Below the pieces are notes generated by a model that did no database searches, was not told the origin of the DNA, and was given only the letters and a program-made list of their open reading frames with translations. This document shows, piece by piece, positions 45,901 through 54,723 of a DNA stretch of 64,000 bases. This stretch comes from CBDDLJ01 sp965230635 (GTDB lineage Bacteria > Pseudomonadota > Gammaproteobacteria > UBA1113). The stretch lies in the NCBI GenBank assembly GCA_965230635.1, contig CBDDLJ010000016.1, positions 62,001 to 126,000 on the forward strand, in the 5' to 3' direction. Both the position numbers and the translations under genes were made by a program. How positions within the stretch are numbered: the first letter of the stretch is position 1; every line of letters starts with the position of its first letter.

Positions 45901-47037
45901 TCTATAATATACCCATTTTTTCAGCATGTGGATCAGTTAGCAAATATTCTGAAAGAAAAACAACCACAGGCAGCACGATTTGCTCAATATATTAGCAAAG
46001 AAGTAATGAATATTATGCAACAGAGTTATATTCTAGATCATTTTGGTAGTGAAAAAGAAGCTAGCGTAAGATTATTACAAAGAGAACCTCACGATTTTAT
46101 AGATCATCCGATGGTTACTGTTAGTGATAATAAAGAAGAAAATTTATCAGCAACATCAGATGGTGCAACAGTGTTACAAATACAAAGAGAACCCCACGAT
46201 TTTATAGATCATGCGACGACTGTTGTTATTGATGAGGAAGAAGAAAATTTAATAGTATCAGATTATAGTAAATTATTTAACTTAGTAACAAGCGCAGAAA
46301 AACTTGCAGCAAAATATAAGCATGATGGAAAGCAACAGCTATTCCATGAGAATTTGTCTAAGGGGTATTTATTACTAATTAAAGCCTATTTAGTTTCTTC
46401 CTCTGAACAATTAGCAATTATTGCCTGGGATAAGCTCACTAAATTTCAAGAGAAGAATCCCACGGTTGTATATCACGTATTTTCAAATATTCATTTTAAT
46501 TCACCTTCACCAAACTCAATGACAAAGAATGCGAAAAAGAATCTTAGTATTTTTGCAAATTTAACTGCGGGATTGTATCAGGTATATAAAGAACAAGAAA
46601 AAATTGATAATAACTTAGCGGTAAAAGCGGTAAGATTAGAATGTTTTTATCGTATGTTAGTAACTAAATTTCGTGAAAAATTAGAAGCAATATCGCCTAT
46701 TACGACCCGCAACAAGAGATTAATAGAAATATATACATTTCTTGCTAAACGGTATAGAAATCTTTATTTAGGATTATCTGAACGAAGACCTTTGATTTCA
46801 ATACCAGTTTATCAACAGAGTGAAGAAGATAAGTCTCAGGAAAATTCTTATGATGCGATAGATATAAGTGATTTCTTGGACCAAGTTGAACAGTCTCGAT
46901 GTCAAGAAGATGGTGCAAACTGTTTTGAAGAAACTGAACAGTCTCAAAATCAAGAAGGTGATGTAAGCTATGTTGAAGAAGTTGAACGATATCGAAATGA
47001 AGAAGATACTTCAAATCAATGTAGTTTAGAAATGTAG
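42943..47037 (+). CDS. giant two-module protein of unknown function, copy 2
   Basis: A 1364-residue paralogue with the same two-module plan, ribosome-binding site and leader as copy 1. Residues 1 to about 410 and from FAFGLYKKPNIAESYF onward are nearly identical to copy 1; the region between has many substitutions. Between the modules copy 2 carries a duplicated segment of 22-23 residues (DKAFTNNFLVNTATSHQK then DKAFIDNFLIDTTTSHQK), which copy 1 has once. The C-terminal tail is longer, with three imperfect acidic units (EQSRCQEDGANCFEE, EQSQNQEGDVSYVEE, ERYRNEED) where copy 1 has one. Function unknown; effector candidate by context. Confidence 0.75.
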   Translation: MTAKKIVFCDINALFNQDEVCNNNLIEAIRSFSSLIDIDVYLFANISMTEIHDRVIEASNRGKLLLGEKIKRLEDNGVSIKAVVTYADMYYFDENGEIKAPGSIYIDLYKPNFLRFQQNTFEAFQFKGKAIIPFDDEFFQDLAIYERAINIFKESAQNVEPGQVFSQLCMKSYQAYDIMRRTPISSPVLTKPVRDLPEDEREQCLSRYKISKCDIEVTLRREVPGHKGRYKKLKSLVMEHCIEFFAGAEKITLFCIDSTREEVEEKQEVISSSAYRRDIYFNKLYIEGNNKKEITDYFYFFMKNIPVIKRNKNNAGETCQLFSPLGGGEKIKQFDHIARKIKKIFNEFNQFYLSKQDADHLKNILYHMAEQGHIESLLLLAKFIIEGISPFSYRVDEANAYCVLRIALFAAATPKDKFAILSSLELMLLNYNITELLDQANQSIINEDIDFFAKKEFYSLYEILEKSANHDVKYLMYILKTREINYLRNKIKLGRGTDENAKKSYQKTCEQLSIRLVQKNNDTNTALDFDKAFTNNFLVNTATSHQKIALDSDKAFIDNFLIDTTTSHQKTVVLVNLDACLIKVGNRKKICRKLIHDLKVQGIDLIYLFADLSLKNIDRKINSSIETSCLDLIRMLDERFQIRVAEVITLNDKEKQPGEWFRNTYCPYYRRFILGNKNSNGYVAEINLDDLDAVNEPFKDTTELLHFVCEKIVAKKYKIIEVESDYLYLDSLARDDIEIIIAPGSNEKKNFDHINQEHNRFFPFLETVNNKQEDKIQKIVKNTIKLLSQVLSTAREKKKIKEHINDIVNYSEESVEALLFLADYAKKGDKALGFAFGLYKKPNIAESYFLLKLALLASGTNKKRHDKVLAKLIEIENQYWYVDTDNPQDFWHNVQLYENGPSFVLPKTFLYRGRGDDYCLESSNLRIHGYSVFELFFVWENSLKLSYPTEKISCYIRNGQLSNLFYYYERMIGKNLLKLRLFEKDQSIIYPFFQHVDQLANILKEKQPQAARFAQYISKEVMNIMQQSYILDHFGSEKEASVRLLQREPHDFIDHPMVTVSDNKEENLSATSDGATVLQIQREPHDFIDHATTVVIDEEEENLIVSDYSKLFNLVTSAEKLAAKYKHDGKQQLFHENLSKGYLLLIKAYLVSSSEQLAIIAWDKLTKFQEKNPTVVYHVFSNIHFNSPSPNSMTKNAKKNLSIFANLTAGLYQVYKEQEKIDNNLAVKAVRLECFYRMLVTKFREKLEAISPITTRNKRLIEIYTFLAKRYRNLYLGLSERRPLISIPVYQQSEEDKSQENSYDAIDISDFLDQVEQSRCQEDGANCFEETEQSQNQEGDVSYVEEVERYRNEEDTSNQCSLEM

Positions 47038-47301
47038 ATTGATAAATCAGCGTAGAAGGGAGAAGCTGATGATAGCCATTTTTTTGTCAAAATAATTCGT
47101 AGCTATAGAATTAGTTTCCCATTATTATTTATTAATATCAATAAGTAATATTGTTGTTTAGAATAAGTAAAATACAAATATAAAACAGTTTGTTACTAAT
47201 ATGCACCCACACACTAGCTTGTTAGTAACACTAAATTATTACACAAGAGAAATGGATTTGATAATAACTAGGCTAGAAATATAGAAGACTTTTTTGTAAA
47301 T

Positions 47302-47460
47302 ATGGCAATATCTGAGAAAATAACCGTACTTTGTCAGGCTATAATAGATAATAATGTTGGTTTAGTGAATGATCTTTTGTATGAAGCAAGTTCTTATGAT
47401 AGTTAAAATTCAGATGATGAAGAAGCGTTCATTGAAGAAAAAACAGGATTGCCCTATTAG
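47302..47460 (+). pseudogene. short remnant of an unidentified gene
   Basis: ATG 47302 opens a frame MAISEKITVLCQAIIDNNVG that runs 34 codons to TAA 47404-47406 and then continues in frame (SDDEEAFIEEKTGLP) to TAG at 47460. The composition is coding-like and resembles the N-terminus of ankyrin-type proteins, but no repeat is left. The rest of the 47038-47532 gap is AT-rich and shows nothing I can support. Confidence 0.3.
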
Positions 47461-47532
47461 GCTTGCTGTTTCATTCAGCTGTAAAAGGTGCAATTTGATC
47501 TGATATTCACACTAAATTAGAGTGAAGCTGAT

Positions 47533-50500
47533 TTAGGTTAGTACATTAACGTTTGGATCTTTGCTATAAGCTTTTAAAATTTCTAATGCTAGCTCATCAA
47601 CAATACTTAATGAGCTGACATCGCCAATTAAGCCTTCTTGCTCTTTAGCTGTTACTAATCGTTCTTCAATTAATTTTGTGGCACTACCTGATGGAAATAA
47701 TCGAGCAAGTAAATTACGTGCTTTAACCGGACCAATTTTTTTGTAAAGGATGTTTCGTAGTTTGGCATCTTCAGCTGTTGTACTAAAGGCCCATAGTTCA
47801 ATGGGTCCAATGGTGCTTGTGAGTAATTGTGTATTTAAGCCTTGCTTAGTAGCAAACTGTGCCAGGAAAGTTGCTCCGCCTTCACGTGGTCCGTGCACAC
47901 GGGTGCTTAATGCTTTTATCGCTGTATCAGATAAGCCAAATATTTTGGCTGTTTTTTTAATGGCTTGGGTGGGTCCAGCATCCATGATATAGATTCCTGT
48001 AGCAAACTCAATCATCACCTCATCAAAATCTTCAACAGACTGTGAAAGCAAAGCAACTTGCACCTTCCATTTTCGTCCTTCTCGCATATCGACAATCACT
48101 TGATCACGTACTGCTTTTGCTTTAGATGTTCTATGAAACTCATCATATACAATACGTTTGGAGTCTTCGCGTAACTCAATAATGCGTTGGGTATGATATT
48201 CACGATATTGCTCAGGCATATCGGTGGCATTTTCTTCTGTGAGATAATAATTTTTTGCTAAGGCATAGCGACCTAGCATATACATGACAGCCGTTTGTCG
48301 ATCAGCGGCGTCACCTCCTGTTTTTGCAACTTCATCCAAATCAAGTGAGACAATACGTGATTCACCTAAATCAAAACAGGTGACGCGCGATAAAATCGGA
48401 TATTCACGAACAGCGCTAGATATCATTCGAGCAAAAGCATCAATAATTGTTTCACCAGTAGGAGCAATAATCTCACCAAATAAATCCTCTACTGATTTGC
48501 TACGTACAACAGATGCAGCATCTGCTAACAACGGTACGGCGTAACGTTGTGATAATATTGCTTCATGAGTGAATCCTGAAATAAATAAGATATCAACAAC
48601 TTCCCACCATGTAGTATGTTGGTCGCGTACAAATCCTATTTCCTCTAGTATTTCATCAATAAGTGGTTCTAATCCATCAGTGTAAGTGTAAGGATTGCCA
48701 TCATCAGCAAGATTTTTGAAAAGCTCATCAACAACCATGCCACTTAAATCTGGAATAGCATCATAGGGTCGTTCAGCTCCTAATGGGGTTGCTAATAAGG
48801 TAATGAAGTTGACAAGAAAACTGCGTTCTAGCGGTGTTGGATAACGTGAACCTAATTGCGTGTCAAAGGGATTTATTGAGTAATCTGGCGTCATACGTAA
48901 TCGATGGTAAGCTGCTAAATGACGTTTATTTGGAGGTAATGCTTCTTTGATAAGTGATATTAAGCCACTACTTGATGGGCCAATGTCAATAATGGCAATA
49001 TGTGGTAAGCGTTTTATACCACCTTGTAAACATAAACCTAAATTTAATGCATTAGATAATACTGATTTACCAGAGCCTGGTCTGGCATAAAGTAAATCGA
49101 TCCACGTTGTTTGCAGTGTTGATCCAGGCTGGTATGGCCATGGCTTGCCTATAGGCTCTGGCGAGCGAAATAAAATAGCACCGTGTTTCCAAGGTGAAGC
49201 AGGTCGATTAAAAGGTAACATATAGGTAACGTCATATAATGGTGCAGCGGAGCCAGTTGCTTCACTAGAGCCGGATACAGCTAACATACTAGACACAACG
49301 CCGCCAAAAGGATCGCCAGAGATTTCGCCAATTTCACAATTTCCCCAGCCTTGTAATGCTTTGGATAATAAAGCAGTACGTGTGCGCAGTAAGCGAATGT
49401 CATCTTCTGGGGCCCATGTAGCAACGGCAACGCGAAGACGGACAACCGCATCGTTTGCATTTAATTCAATATCACGTAATTTTTCAATAGCATCGCTAAG
49501 CAGACGATTTTGTGAGGATGAGAAACTTAAAATAGCGGATATTGTTGAGCGTAATTTTAATGATTCCAACCCATGACTATCTATTAGAAAAGAAATACGC
49601 CAAGGTACTTCTGTCGGTAAAATCCGATGGAATAAAAAGGCAAAGGATTTAATATCTCTTGGGAACAAGTCAATAAATAAAGATGTGTAGATTCTATCGC
49701 CAATACGAACTGTGCGCAAGTCAATTTGCTGAGCATCACGCGCCATTAATTGCTGTGGCAGGGAAGGATACAGTAAGTTGGACGCATCCTCATAAAATTT
49801 TTCCGATGTTTTTTTAGGAATTTTGTCACCAGGTAGGAATGGTTTCCAGTTAGTATCAGTGAATTCAGGATCTATCGTCATGCGCACGTCATGTAATGCT
49901 TGGTGTACATCTAATACAGATGTGAGCAATTCCAGGCTGTTTAAATCATTGACAGTTGCGCGGACAAAAGATTCATGGGCATTTCGTAAATCTTTGAAGC
50001 CTGCGATCAAATTTTGTGTGTTTTTGAATGGTGGAAGTTTATTCTCACGCATCATTTTTTGTTTTTCTTTCAATATGCGTTGATTTTGCTCTTTTGTTAA
50101 ATTACCTGGGCGTGTCCATAATACTAAATGCAAGCTTTCGGTTGCGCAGTACTTAGCAAGAAAATTAGTCCGCTCTTGAAATAAATCATCTAAATTTAAA
50201 TCAAGTGTTGCAGCAGTTTGTCTAGAAGGGCGAAAAATATCCTCTATTTCTGTTTTTATCGCATCTTTATCATAATTGAACAAAACTTGAATAGAGTGGC
50301 CGCGACGGGTAAACGCTGATAGCCAACTTGCCGTGATGCCTTCGTGGATTTTTTCAAATTCTTCGGCACCAATTAAGCGAGTTGATCCTAACACTTTTAA
50401 GATGGTTACTAGTGAACCATCTCGTGCAACCAGAGTATAGCGGTTTTCTGCCGTTTCTAAATCACAATATGTTTCACTAGTTTGTTTTAAGCCGGCACTG

Positions 50501-50553
50501 ATCCAAGCAAGTACCGTATCGACACTGTCAACAATGCTATCCATTATAGCCAT
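47533..50553 (-). CDS. icmB: Dot/Icm secretion ATPase DotO/IcmB
   Basis: VirB4-like ATPase of the type IVB secretion system, located at the cytoplasmic base of the complex. The 1006-residue length matches IcmB of Legionella. Visible blocks are the start SIVDSVDTVLAWI, WTRPGN in the N-terminal domain, the Walker A ARPGSGKSVLSNALNLGLC near residue 490, and the Walker B region around KRIVYDEFHRTSKAKAV, followed by ALLSQSVEDFDEVM. It is the last Dot/Icm gene of this block and follows icmD. The 3' neighbours of icmB in Legionella (tphA, icmF) are not present; unrelated sequence follows. Confidence 0.95.
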   Translation of the reverse strand: MAIMDSIVDSVDTVLAWISAGLKQTSETYCDLETAENRYTLVARDGSLVTILKVLGSTRLIGAEEFEKIHEGITASWLSAFTRRGHSIQVLFNYDKDAIKTEIEDIFRPSRQTAATLDLNLDDLFQERTNFLAKYCATESLHLVLWTRPGNLTKEQNQRILKEKQKMMRENKLPPFKNTQNLIAGFKDLRNAHESFVRATVNDLNSLELLTSVLDVHQALHDVRMTIDPEFTDTNWKPFLPGDKIPKKTSEKFYEDASNLLYPSLPQQLMARDAQQIDLRTVRIGDRIYTSLFIDLFPRDIKSFAFLFHRILPTEVPWRISFLIDSHGLESLKLRSTISAILSFSSSQNRLLSDAIEKLRDIELNANDAVVRLRVAVATWAPEDDIRLLRTRTALLSKALQGWGNCEIGEISGDPFGGVVSSMLAVSGSSEATGSAAPLYDVTYMLPFNRPASPWKHGAILFRSPEPIGKPWPYQPGSTLQTTWIDLLYARPGSGKSVLSNALNLGLCLQGGIKRLPHIAIIDIGPSSSGLISLIKEALPPNKRHLAAYHRLRMTPDYSINPFDTQLGSRYPTPLERSFLVNFITLLATPLGAERPYDAIPDLSGMVVDELFKNLADDGNPYTYTDGLEPLIDEILEEIGFVRDQHTTWWEVVDILFISGFTHEAILSQRYAVPLLADAASVVRSKSVEDLFGEIIAPTGETIIDAFARMISSAVREYPILSRVTCFDLGESRIVSLDLDEVAKTGGDAADRQTAVMYMLGRYALAKNYYLTEENATDMPEQYREYHTQRIIELREDSKRIVYDEFHRTSKAKAVRDQVIVDMREGRKWKVQVALLSQSVEDFDEVMIEFATGIYIMDAGPTQAIKKTAKIFGLSDTAIKALSTRVHGPREGGATFLAQFATKQGLNTQLLTSTIGPIELWAFSTTAEDAKLRNILYKKIGPVKARNLLARLFPSGSATKLIEERLVTAKEQEGLIGDVSSLSIVDELALEILKAYSKDPNVNVLT

Positions 50554-50673
50554 TTAGTCAATTCCATTGGTTCAACTCTGTATTACATTAAATTGTAGCT
50601 GGAATTTATATAAAAAGATATGCATACCAAGCTGCAAATGGTGTCATGCAGCTTGGTAGAATGAAATATAGCT

Positions 50674-51072
50674 TTATTGCCCAGGAAGAGAGTCGGTACC
50701 GTGTGCTGTTAGTCCAGAAGTATCGGCATCTGAACCGAAAATAGTCGTAATACCAACACCAAGTAATAACGGCATCGCAACCAGTGCTGCGCCAACAAAA
50801 ATCAGTGCAAATCCTGTACTAATAGGGATTTGCGTTGGGTTATCTTTATGGGCTTTTAGTTTCATGATGCCTACCATGGTCAGCGCAAATCCAGCAATAT
50901 AAGCACCACCTGAAATCATTTTTGCTACGCTACTGAAGCTATCCGTGATACCACTTGCGATGTCACCTAAGTTTTTCGATTCAGCGAAAGCAGGATTTGT
51001 AATACTTAGAATAAAGGCTGCAATAGCAAGATGTACTTTTATTGTTCTTGCTTTAATTATTTCCAATACCAT
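50674..51072 (-). CDS. icmD: Dot/Icm protein DotP/IcmD
   Basis: A small inner-membrane Dot/Icm component, 132 residues, matching IcmD in length. It has an N-terminal signal-like helix ending in NPAFAES and two hydrophobic helices (GGAYIAGFALTMVGIMKLKAH and FALIFVGAALVAMPLLLGVG given here by their ends, near 55-75 and 89-108). It shares the LKAHKDNP and ATFGSD-like (TIFGSDAD) wording with DotE/IcmC, its paralogue at 56050. It lies directly before icmB. In Legionella and Coxiella icmD sits between icmC and icmJ, whereas here icmJ stays with icmC and icmD has moved next to icmB. Confidence 0.88.
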   Translation of the reverse strand: MVLEIIKARTIKVHLAIAAFILSITNPAFAESKNLGDIASGITDSFSSVAKMISGGAYIAGFALTMVGIMKLKAHKDNPTQIPISTGFALIFVGAALVAMPLLLGVGITTIFGSDADTSGLTAHGTDSLPGQ

Positions 51073-51159
51073 GTTTGACTCCTAAAACTATAAAAACTTT
51101 AACAATTCTTTTTATTCTATCAGCTTCTATCGTCATTTCCAATACAACTGTCACTAACA

Positions 51160-51230
51160 CCAGGGCAAGATCTTACCACTTTGCGCAATTAATTGCTTTT
51201 TACGTATAAATCTGATCAAATTTCCTTCTG
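51160..51230 (+). mobile_element. relic end of an ISAs1-family element
   Basis: These 71 bases, from CCAGGGCAAGATC to AAATTTCCTTCTG, match the reverse complement of 54271-54341, the upstream end of the ISAs1-type pseudogene, over the same length. Both outer ends begin with the CCAGGGCAAGATC terminal motif. No transposase follows at 51231; only a possible stub (ATGCCTTTAAAATC at 51250). With the copy at 54271 it brackets the F-box/LRR gene. I found no matching target duplication. Confidence 0.65.
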
Positions 51231-51375
51231 AACATAAAGCAGCGACGATGCCTTTAAAATCAATTTGTTATGAAATTTTGCGTCAAAGTCGGGAGAAATC
51301 GCATTGTTAAAAGCTAGCAAATTGACTATGTATTAGTCAGGCGATGGACTTTAAAATACCTAATATTTTGTCTAG

Positions 51376-53073
51376 CTAATGGAGTCCACTATAGCCTCGG
51401 TTGCTGATTTGTTCATTTTTCTCCTGTTCTCGTCTTTGGTCAACTATTTGTTGAACATGTGAATTACCTAATGCTAAATGACTAATATGGGATAATGCGG
51501 CAAGATTTTTATTATTATTAATTTTATCTGGGGGTAGTTCAGACAATTTTTTAATAACAGAGGCATTGTAAAGGTACAGCGTGTGGACCTGCGTCAGTGC
51601 TGACACATCGGTGGCTGGGGTACCGCTAAGGTTCAGCGTGTGGACCTGCCCCAGTGCCGACACATCGGTGACCTCGGTATTGGTAAGGTCCAGCGTGTGG
51701 ACCTGTCCCAGTGCCGACACATCGGTGACCTGGGTATTGCCAAGGCACAGTGTGTGGACTTGTCCCAGTGCCGACACATCGGTGACCTGGGTACTGCGCA
51801 GGTCCAGTGTGTGGACCTGCGTCATTGCTGACGCATCAGTGACCCGAGTACAATAGCTAAGGTCCAGCGTGTGGACCTGCGTCAGTGCCGACACATCGGT
51901 GACCTGGGTATTGGTAAGGTTCAGCGTGTGGACCTGCGTCAGTGCCGAGACATCGGTGACCTGGGTATTGGTAAGGTCTAGCGTGTGGACCTGCGTCAGT
52001 GCCGACACATCGGTGACCGGAGTACGGTAAAGGTCCAGCTTGTGGGCCTGTCTCAGTGCTGACACATCAGTGACCGGGGTTTCGCAAAGGTTCAGCGTGT
52101 GGACCTGCGTCAGTGTCGACACATCGGTGACCGGGGTACCTAAAAGGTATAGCGTGTGGGCCTGCGCCAGTGTCGATACATCGGTGACCTGGGTACGGCA
52201 AAGGTTCAGCGTGTGGACCTGTGCCAGTGCCGAGACATCGGTGACCGGGGTACCTAAGAGGTATAGCGTGTGGACCTGCGCCAGTGCCGACACATCGGTG
52301 ACTTTGGTACCGTTAAGATTCAGCATGTGGACCTGTGTCAGTGCCGACACATCGGTGACTGGGGTATCGCTAAGGTTCAGCGTGTGGACCTGCGTCAGTG
52401 CCGAGACATCGGTGACCTTGGTATCGCTAAGGTCCAGCGTGTGGACCTGTCCCAGTGCCGACACATCGGTGACCGGGGTACGGCAAAGGCCCAGCGTGTG
52501 GATTTTACTCAGTACCGACACATCGGTGACCTTGGTATCGCTAAGGTTCAGCGTGCGGACCTGCGTCAGTGCCGACACATCGGTGACCGGGATATTGTAA
52601 AGATCCAGCTTGTGGACATTCCCATATTGTACTATCTTATTGATAGCGAACATATCGTTATTGGTCATTGATGTATATTGTACTTTTATATAAACAACCT
52701 TAGCTAATAAAGCTTTCTCTTGTTTTTGTTCACTCTTATTGTTTTCCATAATAGAGGATATAACGTCAAGCATTTTTTTATCGAGAATAAGCATATAGGG
52801 GAAATCATCTCCCAGAGTTAGGCTTCCAATGACCCCATCAAATTGCGCCTCGGTCGCTATACGAAGGAAAAGCGCTTTCGAAGAAGAAATATACTTATTA
52901 GCTCGCGCATTAATAGCCCGGTTAAGCAAGCGTAAATTTTTGAGGGCAGGTATTTTCAAGTGAGGAAAAATGTTAGTATAAAGTAGTTCTGGCGGTAATA
53001 ATTCAAGAAAATTGACCAACTTTTTGCAAGTAATCGAGGAATTATTTGTTACACTATTTTCTGTCTTACCCAT
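51376..53073 (-). CDS. F-box and leucine-rich repeat protein, effector candidate
   Basis: A 565-residue protein with a eukaryotic-type layout. Residues about 19-62 fit an F-box (FLELLPPELLYTNIFPHL, then LKNLRLLNRAINA). After a linker, about 18 consecutive 19-residue LRRs occupy residues 160-505, with consensus VTDVSALTQVHTLDLSxTx; one repeat has 20 residues. F-box proteins recruit SCF ubiquitin ligase through Skp1, with the LRRs as the substrate arm, so a secreted role in host ubiquitination is likely but inferred. The repeat DNA is 57-bp periodic and markedly GC-rich (35 of 57 in one unit counted), unlike the AT-rich surroundings. It lies inside the Dot/Icm block and is bracketed by ISAs1 ends. 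The gene at 12341 is a paralogue. Confidence 0.85.
   Translation of the reverse strand: MGKTENSVTNNSSITCKKLVNFLELLPPELLYTNIFPHLKIPALKNLRLLNRAINARANKYISSSKALFLRIATEAQFDGVIGSLTLGDDFPYMLILDKKMLDVISSIMENNKSEQKQEKALLAKVVYIKVQYTSMTNNDMFAINKIVQYGNVHKLDLYNIPVTDVSALTQVRTLNLSDTKVTDVSVLSKIHTLGLCRTPVTDVSALGQVHTLDLSDTKVTDVSALTQVHTLNLSDTPVTDVSALTQVHMLNLNGTKVTDVSALAQVHTLYLLGTPVTDVSALAQVHTLNLCRTQVTDVSTLAQAHTLYLLGTPVTDVSTLTQVHTLNLCETPVTDVSALRQAHKLDLYRTPVTDVSALTQVHTLDLTNTQVTDVSALTQVHTLNLTNTQVTDVSALTQVHTLDLSYCTRVTDASAMTQVHTLDLRSTQVTDVSALGQVHTLCLGNTQVTDVSALGQVHTLDLTNTEVTDVSALGQVHTLNLSGTPATDVSALTQVHTLYLYNASVIKKLSELPPDKINNNKNLAALSHISHLALGNSHVQQIVDQRREQEKNEQISNRGYSGLH
51560..52615 (-). repeat. 57-bp tandem repeat array inside the LRR gene
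   Basis: About 18 copies of a 57-bp unit in frame, with conserved stretches such as GTCAGTGCCGACACATCGGT and GCGTGTGGACCTG. Variation is concentrated in the last codons of each unit. The periodicity creates long open frames on the opposite strand that are not genes. Confidence 0.9.
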
Positions 53074-53150
53074 ATGTGTTATATTCTATCATCACTTCTC
53101 ATTTTTCTCTATTGTAGAGTAAGATAAATTTGATGTAAACAGCTTTGTTC

Positions 53151-54251
53151 CTAGCTTACAAGATAAGGTCTTACCACGCTCCACATAGCCTGTTTCAGTT
53201 TTCCTTTCATACTATTTTTCTGAGGATGCAAGCGAGCAAGTTTGAGTGCAAAACGTCTCATGATGGCCAAGTTCTCTGCTGCATTGTTTCGTCGTATTCG
53301 ACAGTCATCCTCTTTGAATGTTACATCCAAAACCCATTGCGCCTTATTTTCAACTTCCCAGTGGCCGCGAACGGTTTTTGCAATGGCTTCAGCGTTCAAA
53401 GGCAGTGAACTTATATAATATTGTGTTTTAGATTTAACATCATCGTTTATATGGCGCTCTCGTTCAACCTCAATCGGTGTACGCAAACCCGACCACTGGG
53501 TCGCATCTGTTATCCATTCATTAACTAAGCATTGGCGGCAACGCCGCACGTCAATACGGCCATGGCCTGAATTTGTTTATTCATAATAGTTTTTTGCGAG
53601 TTGCTCAGGAAAATCGTTCCTCATTTTATCGAAATAACGCTGTATTTCCGGGTGTAAATGTTTATGATTATCTTTCACAGGTAATAAATAATCTCCACCA
53701 TACCTTTGTATCTTCTCAACTATCTTCTTCTCCGTATTCATCGCATCCATCGTGATAACAGCGCCGTTAAGCTCTAGCAAATCTAATAATTCAAGTGCTG
53801 ACATATTTTCATTCTTTTTATTCTTCGATTTCATTTGAGCAAGCACTAAACCATGCGTTTTACTCCACGCAGTGATACTATGTAAAGCGGTAGAACGTTC
53901 CCCTTGAAAACTATGTCTGAGTGTTTTTCCATCAATAGCAATTTGTCGACAACCTTTGCTTGAACGCAGTTCATTGACCCAAGCGATAAAACAGCGAGTA
54001 AATTGCCCTGAATCCAACGCACTAATGATACGTGCAATCGTATCATCCACAGGAATGCCTGATTCAAAGCAACGGTATTGTCTTAACCAATCGAGTTTGG
54101 CCTTTCCAAATTCTTGAATATCTTTCCAACCTTCAGCGCCTGACATGACCGCTGTCGCTGTTAAAAACAACACGTCCAGCAAATTATGTTTCTTATTGAT
54201 ATCATAGCGTGAGTCTTCTATGATTGAAAAATGTTCTAAAAATGACATCAC
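53151..54251 (-). pseudogene. ISAs1-family transposase with one nonsense codon
   Basis: A 366-codon transposase frame interrupted only by TAA at 53577-53579 (KNYYE*TNSGHGRIDVRR); the same frame is open on both sides. Family blocks are HFSIIEDSRYDINKKHNLLD, GAEGWKDIQEFGKAKLDWL, AIDGKTLRHSFQ, AVITMDAMNTEKK with GDYLLPVKDNHK, and RGHWEVENKAQWVLDVTFKE. The upstream end with terminal motif GATCTTGCCCTGG is at 54271-54341. No matching inverted end is present just after the 3' end of the gene; the only partner is the relic at 51160, beyond the LRR gene. It is divergent from the intact ISAs1 transposase at 8768. Confidence 0.88.
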
Positions 54252-54497
54252 AGCTCCTTCTGGCTAAATACAGAAGGAAATTTGATCAGATTTTTTCGCG
54301 AAAAGCAATTATTTGTTCAAACTAGTATGATCTTGCCCTGGCTCCCCAGGAACTCTTGATTGATACATTGAGTAAAAGATTATATACTGATTTAATTTTT
54401 AAATTTTTGTACTAAAAATAAACAATGGAAGTGCGAATGGGATATGCTCAAATGTCAAAAAATGAGAATTCTTGGACGTTGAGAATAGCAGTAAATT

Positions 54498-54661
54498 TAT
54501 AGCGTTTCCCTATATTGTTGACCTATACTAAGCGAGTATAGTGTTTGCTTGCGAGGTTTCAAAAGCGACATTTACTTATTGTAAATAAGGTTTTGAATAA
54601 CGAAGCAAGCAGGCGCTAGATGAAGTCTTAGTATAGGTCAACAATATAGGGAAACGCTATA
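54498..54661. repeat. palindromic MITE-like element, copy 2
   Basis: A 164-bp element with perfect 35-bp terminal inverted repeats (54498-54532 and 54627-54661); the outer end reads TATAGCGTTTCCCTATATTG. The interior has no coding sequence and is homologous to the interior of the 30650-30806 element. It lies 62 bases upstream of the carbonic anhydrase gene and could affect its transcription. The stretch 54342-54497 before it shows nothing else I can support. Confidence 0.85.
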
Positions 54662-54723
54662 ATAAAAGCAGGTATTGAAAAGGAAGTAAATGCTTGCATT
54701 TTTAGCCAAAAAGAGGAATTTCT

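Larger units (their letters stand above)
38715..46920 (+). repeat. 4.1-kb tandem duplication of a giant gene
   Basis: The segment starting at 38715 recurs at 42849 (offset 4134), including the leader, ribosome-binding site and almost the whole gene. Identity is near complete at both ends. It is clearly lower in the middle, from about 40140 to 41230 in copy 1 and from about 44280 to 45440 in copy 2. The match ends near codon 1290 of each gene (about 42680 and 46890), after which the tails differ. The pattern suggests an older duplication with recent homogenisation of the flanks. Confidence 0.9.

Noticed and set aside
38809..47037. Assembly artefact as explanation of the tandem duplication
   Set aside because: The copies differ by many substitutions in the middle, a duplicated segment and different tails, so both are real loci.
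51560..52615. Possible CRISPR array (regular repeats)
   Set aside because: The unit is 57 bp, in frame and coding throughout, without unique spacers; it is an LRR array.
51581..52671. Long open frames on the plus strand across the LRR gene
   Set aside because: They are made by the 57-bp periodicity of the minus-strand repeats; the translations (MWTCVSADTSVTGV and similar) are repetitive by-products with no start signals.
52500..54341. Second end of the ISAs1 pseudogene directly after its stop
   Set aside because: AAGGTCTTACCAC at 53163 resembles part of the relic at 51160 but lies within the transposase coding sequence; no terminal CAGGGCAAG motif is there.
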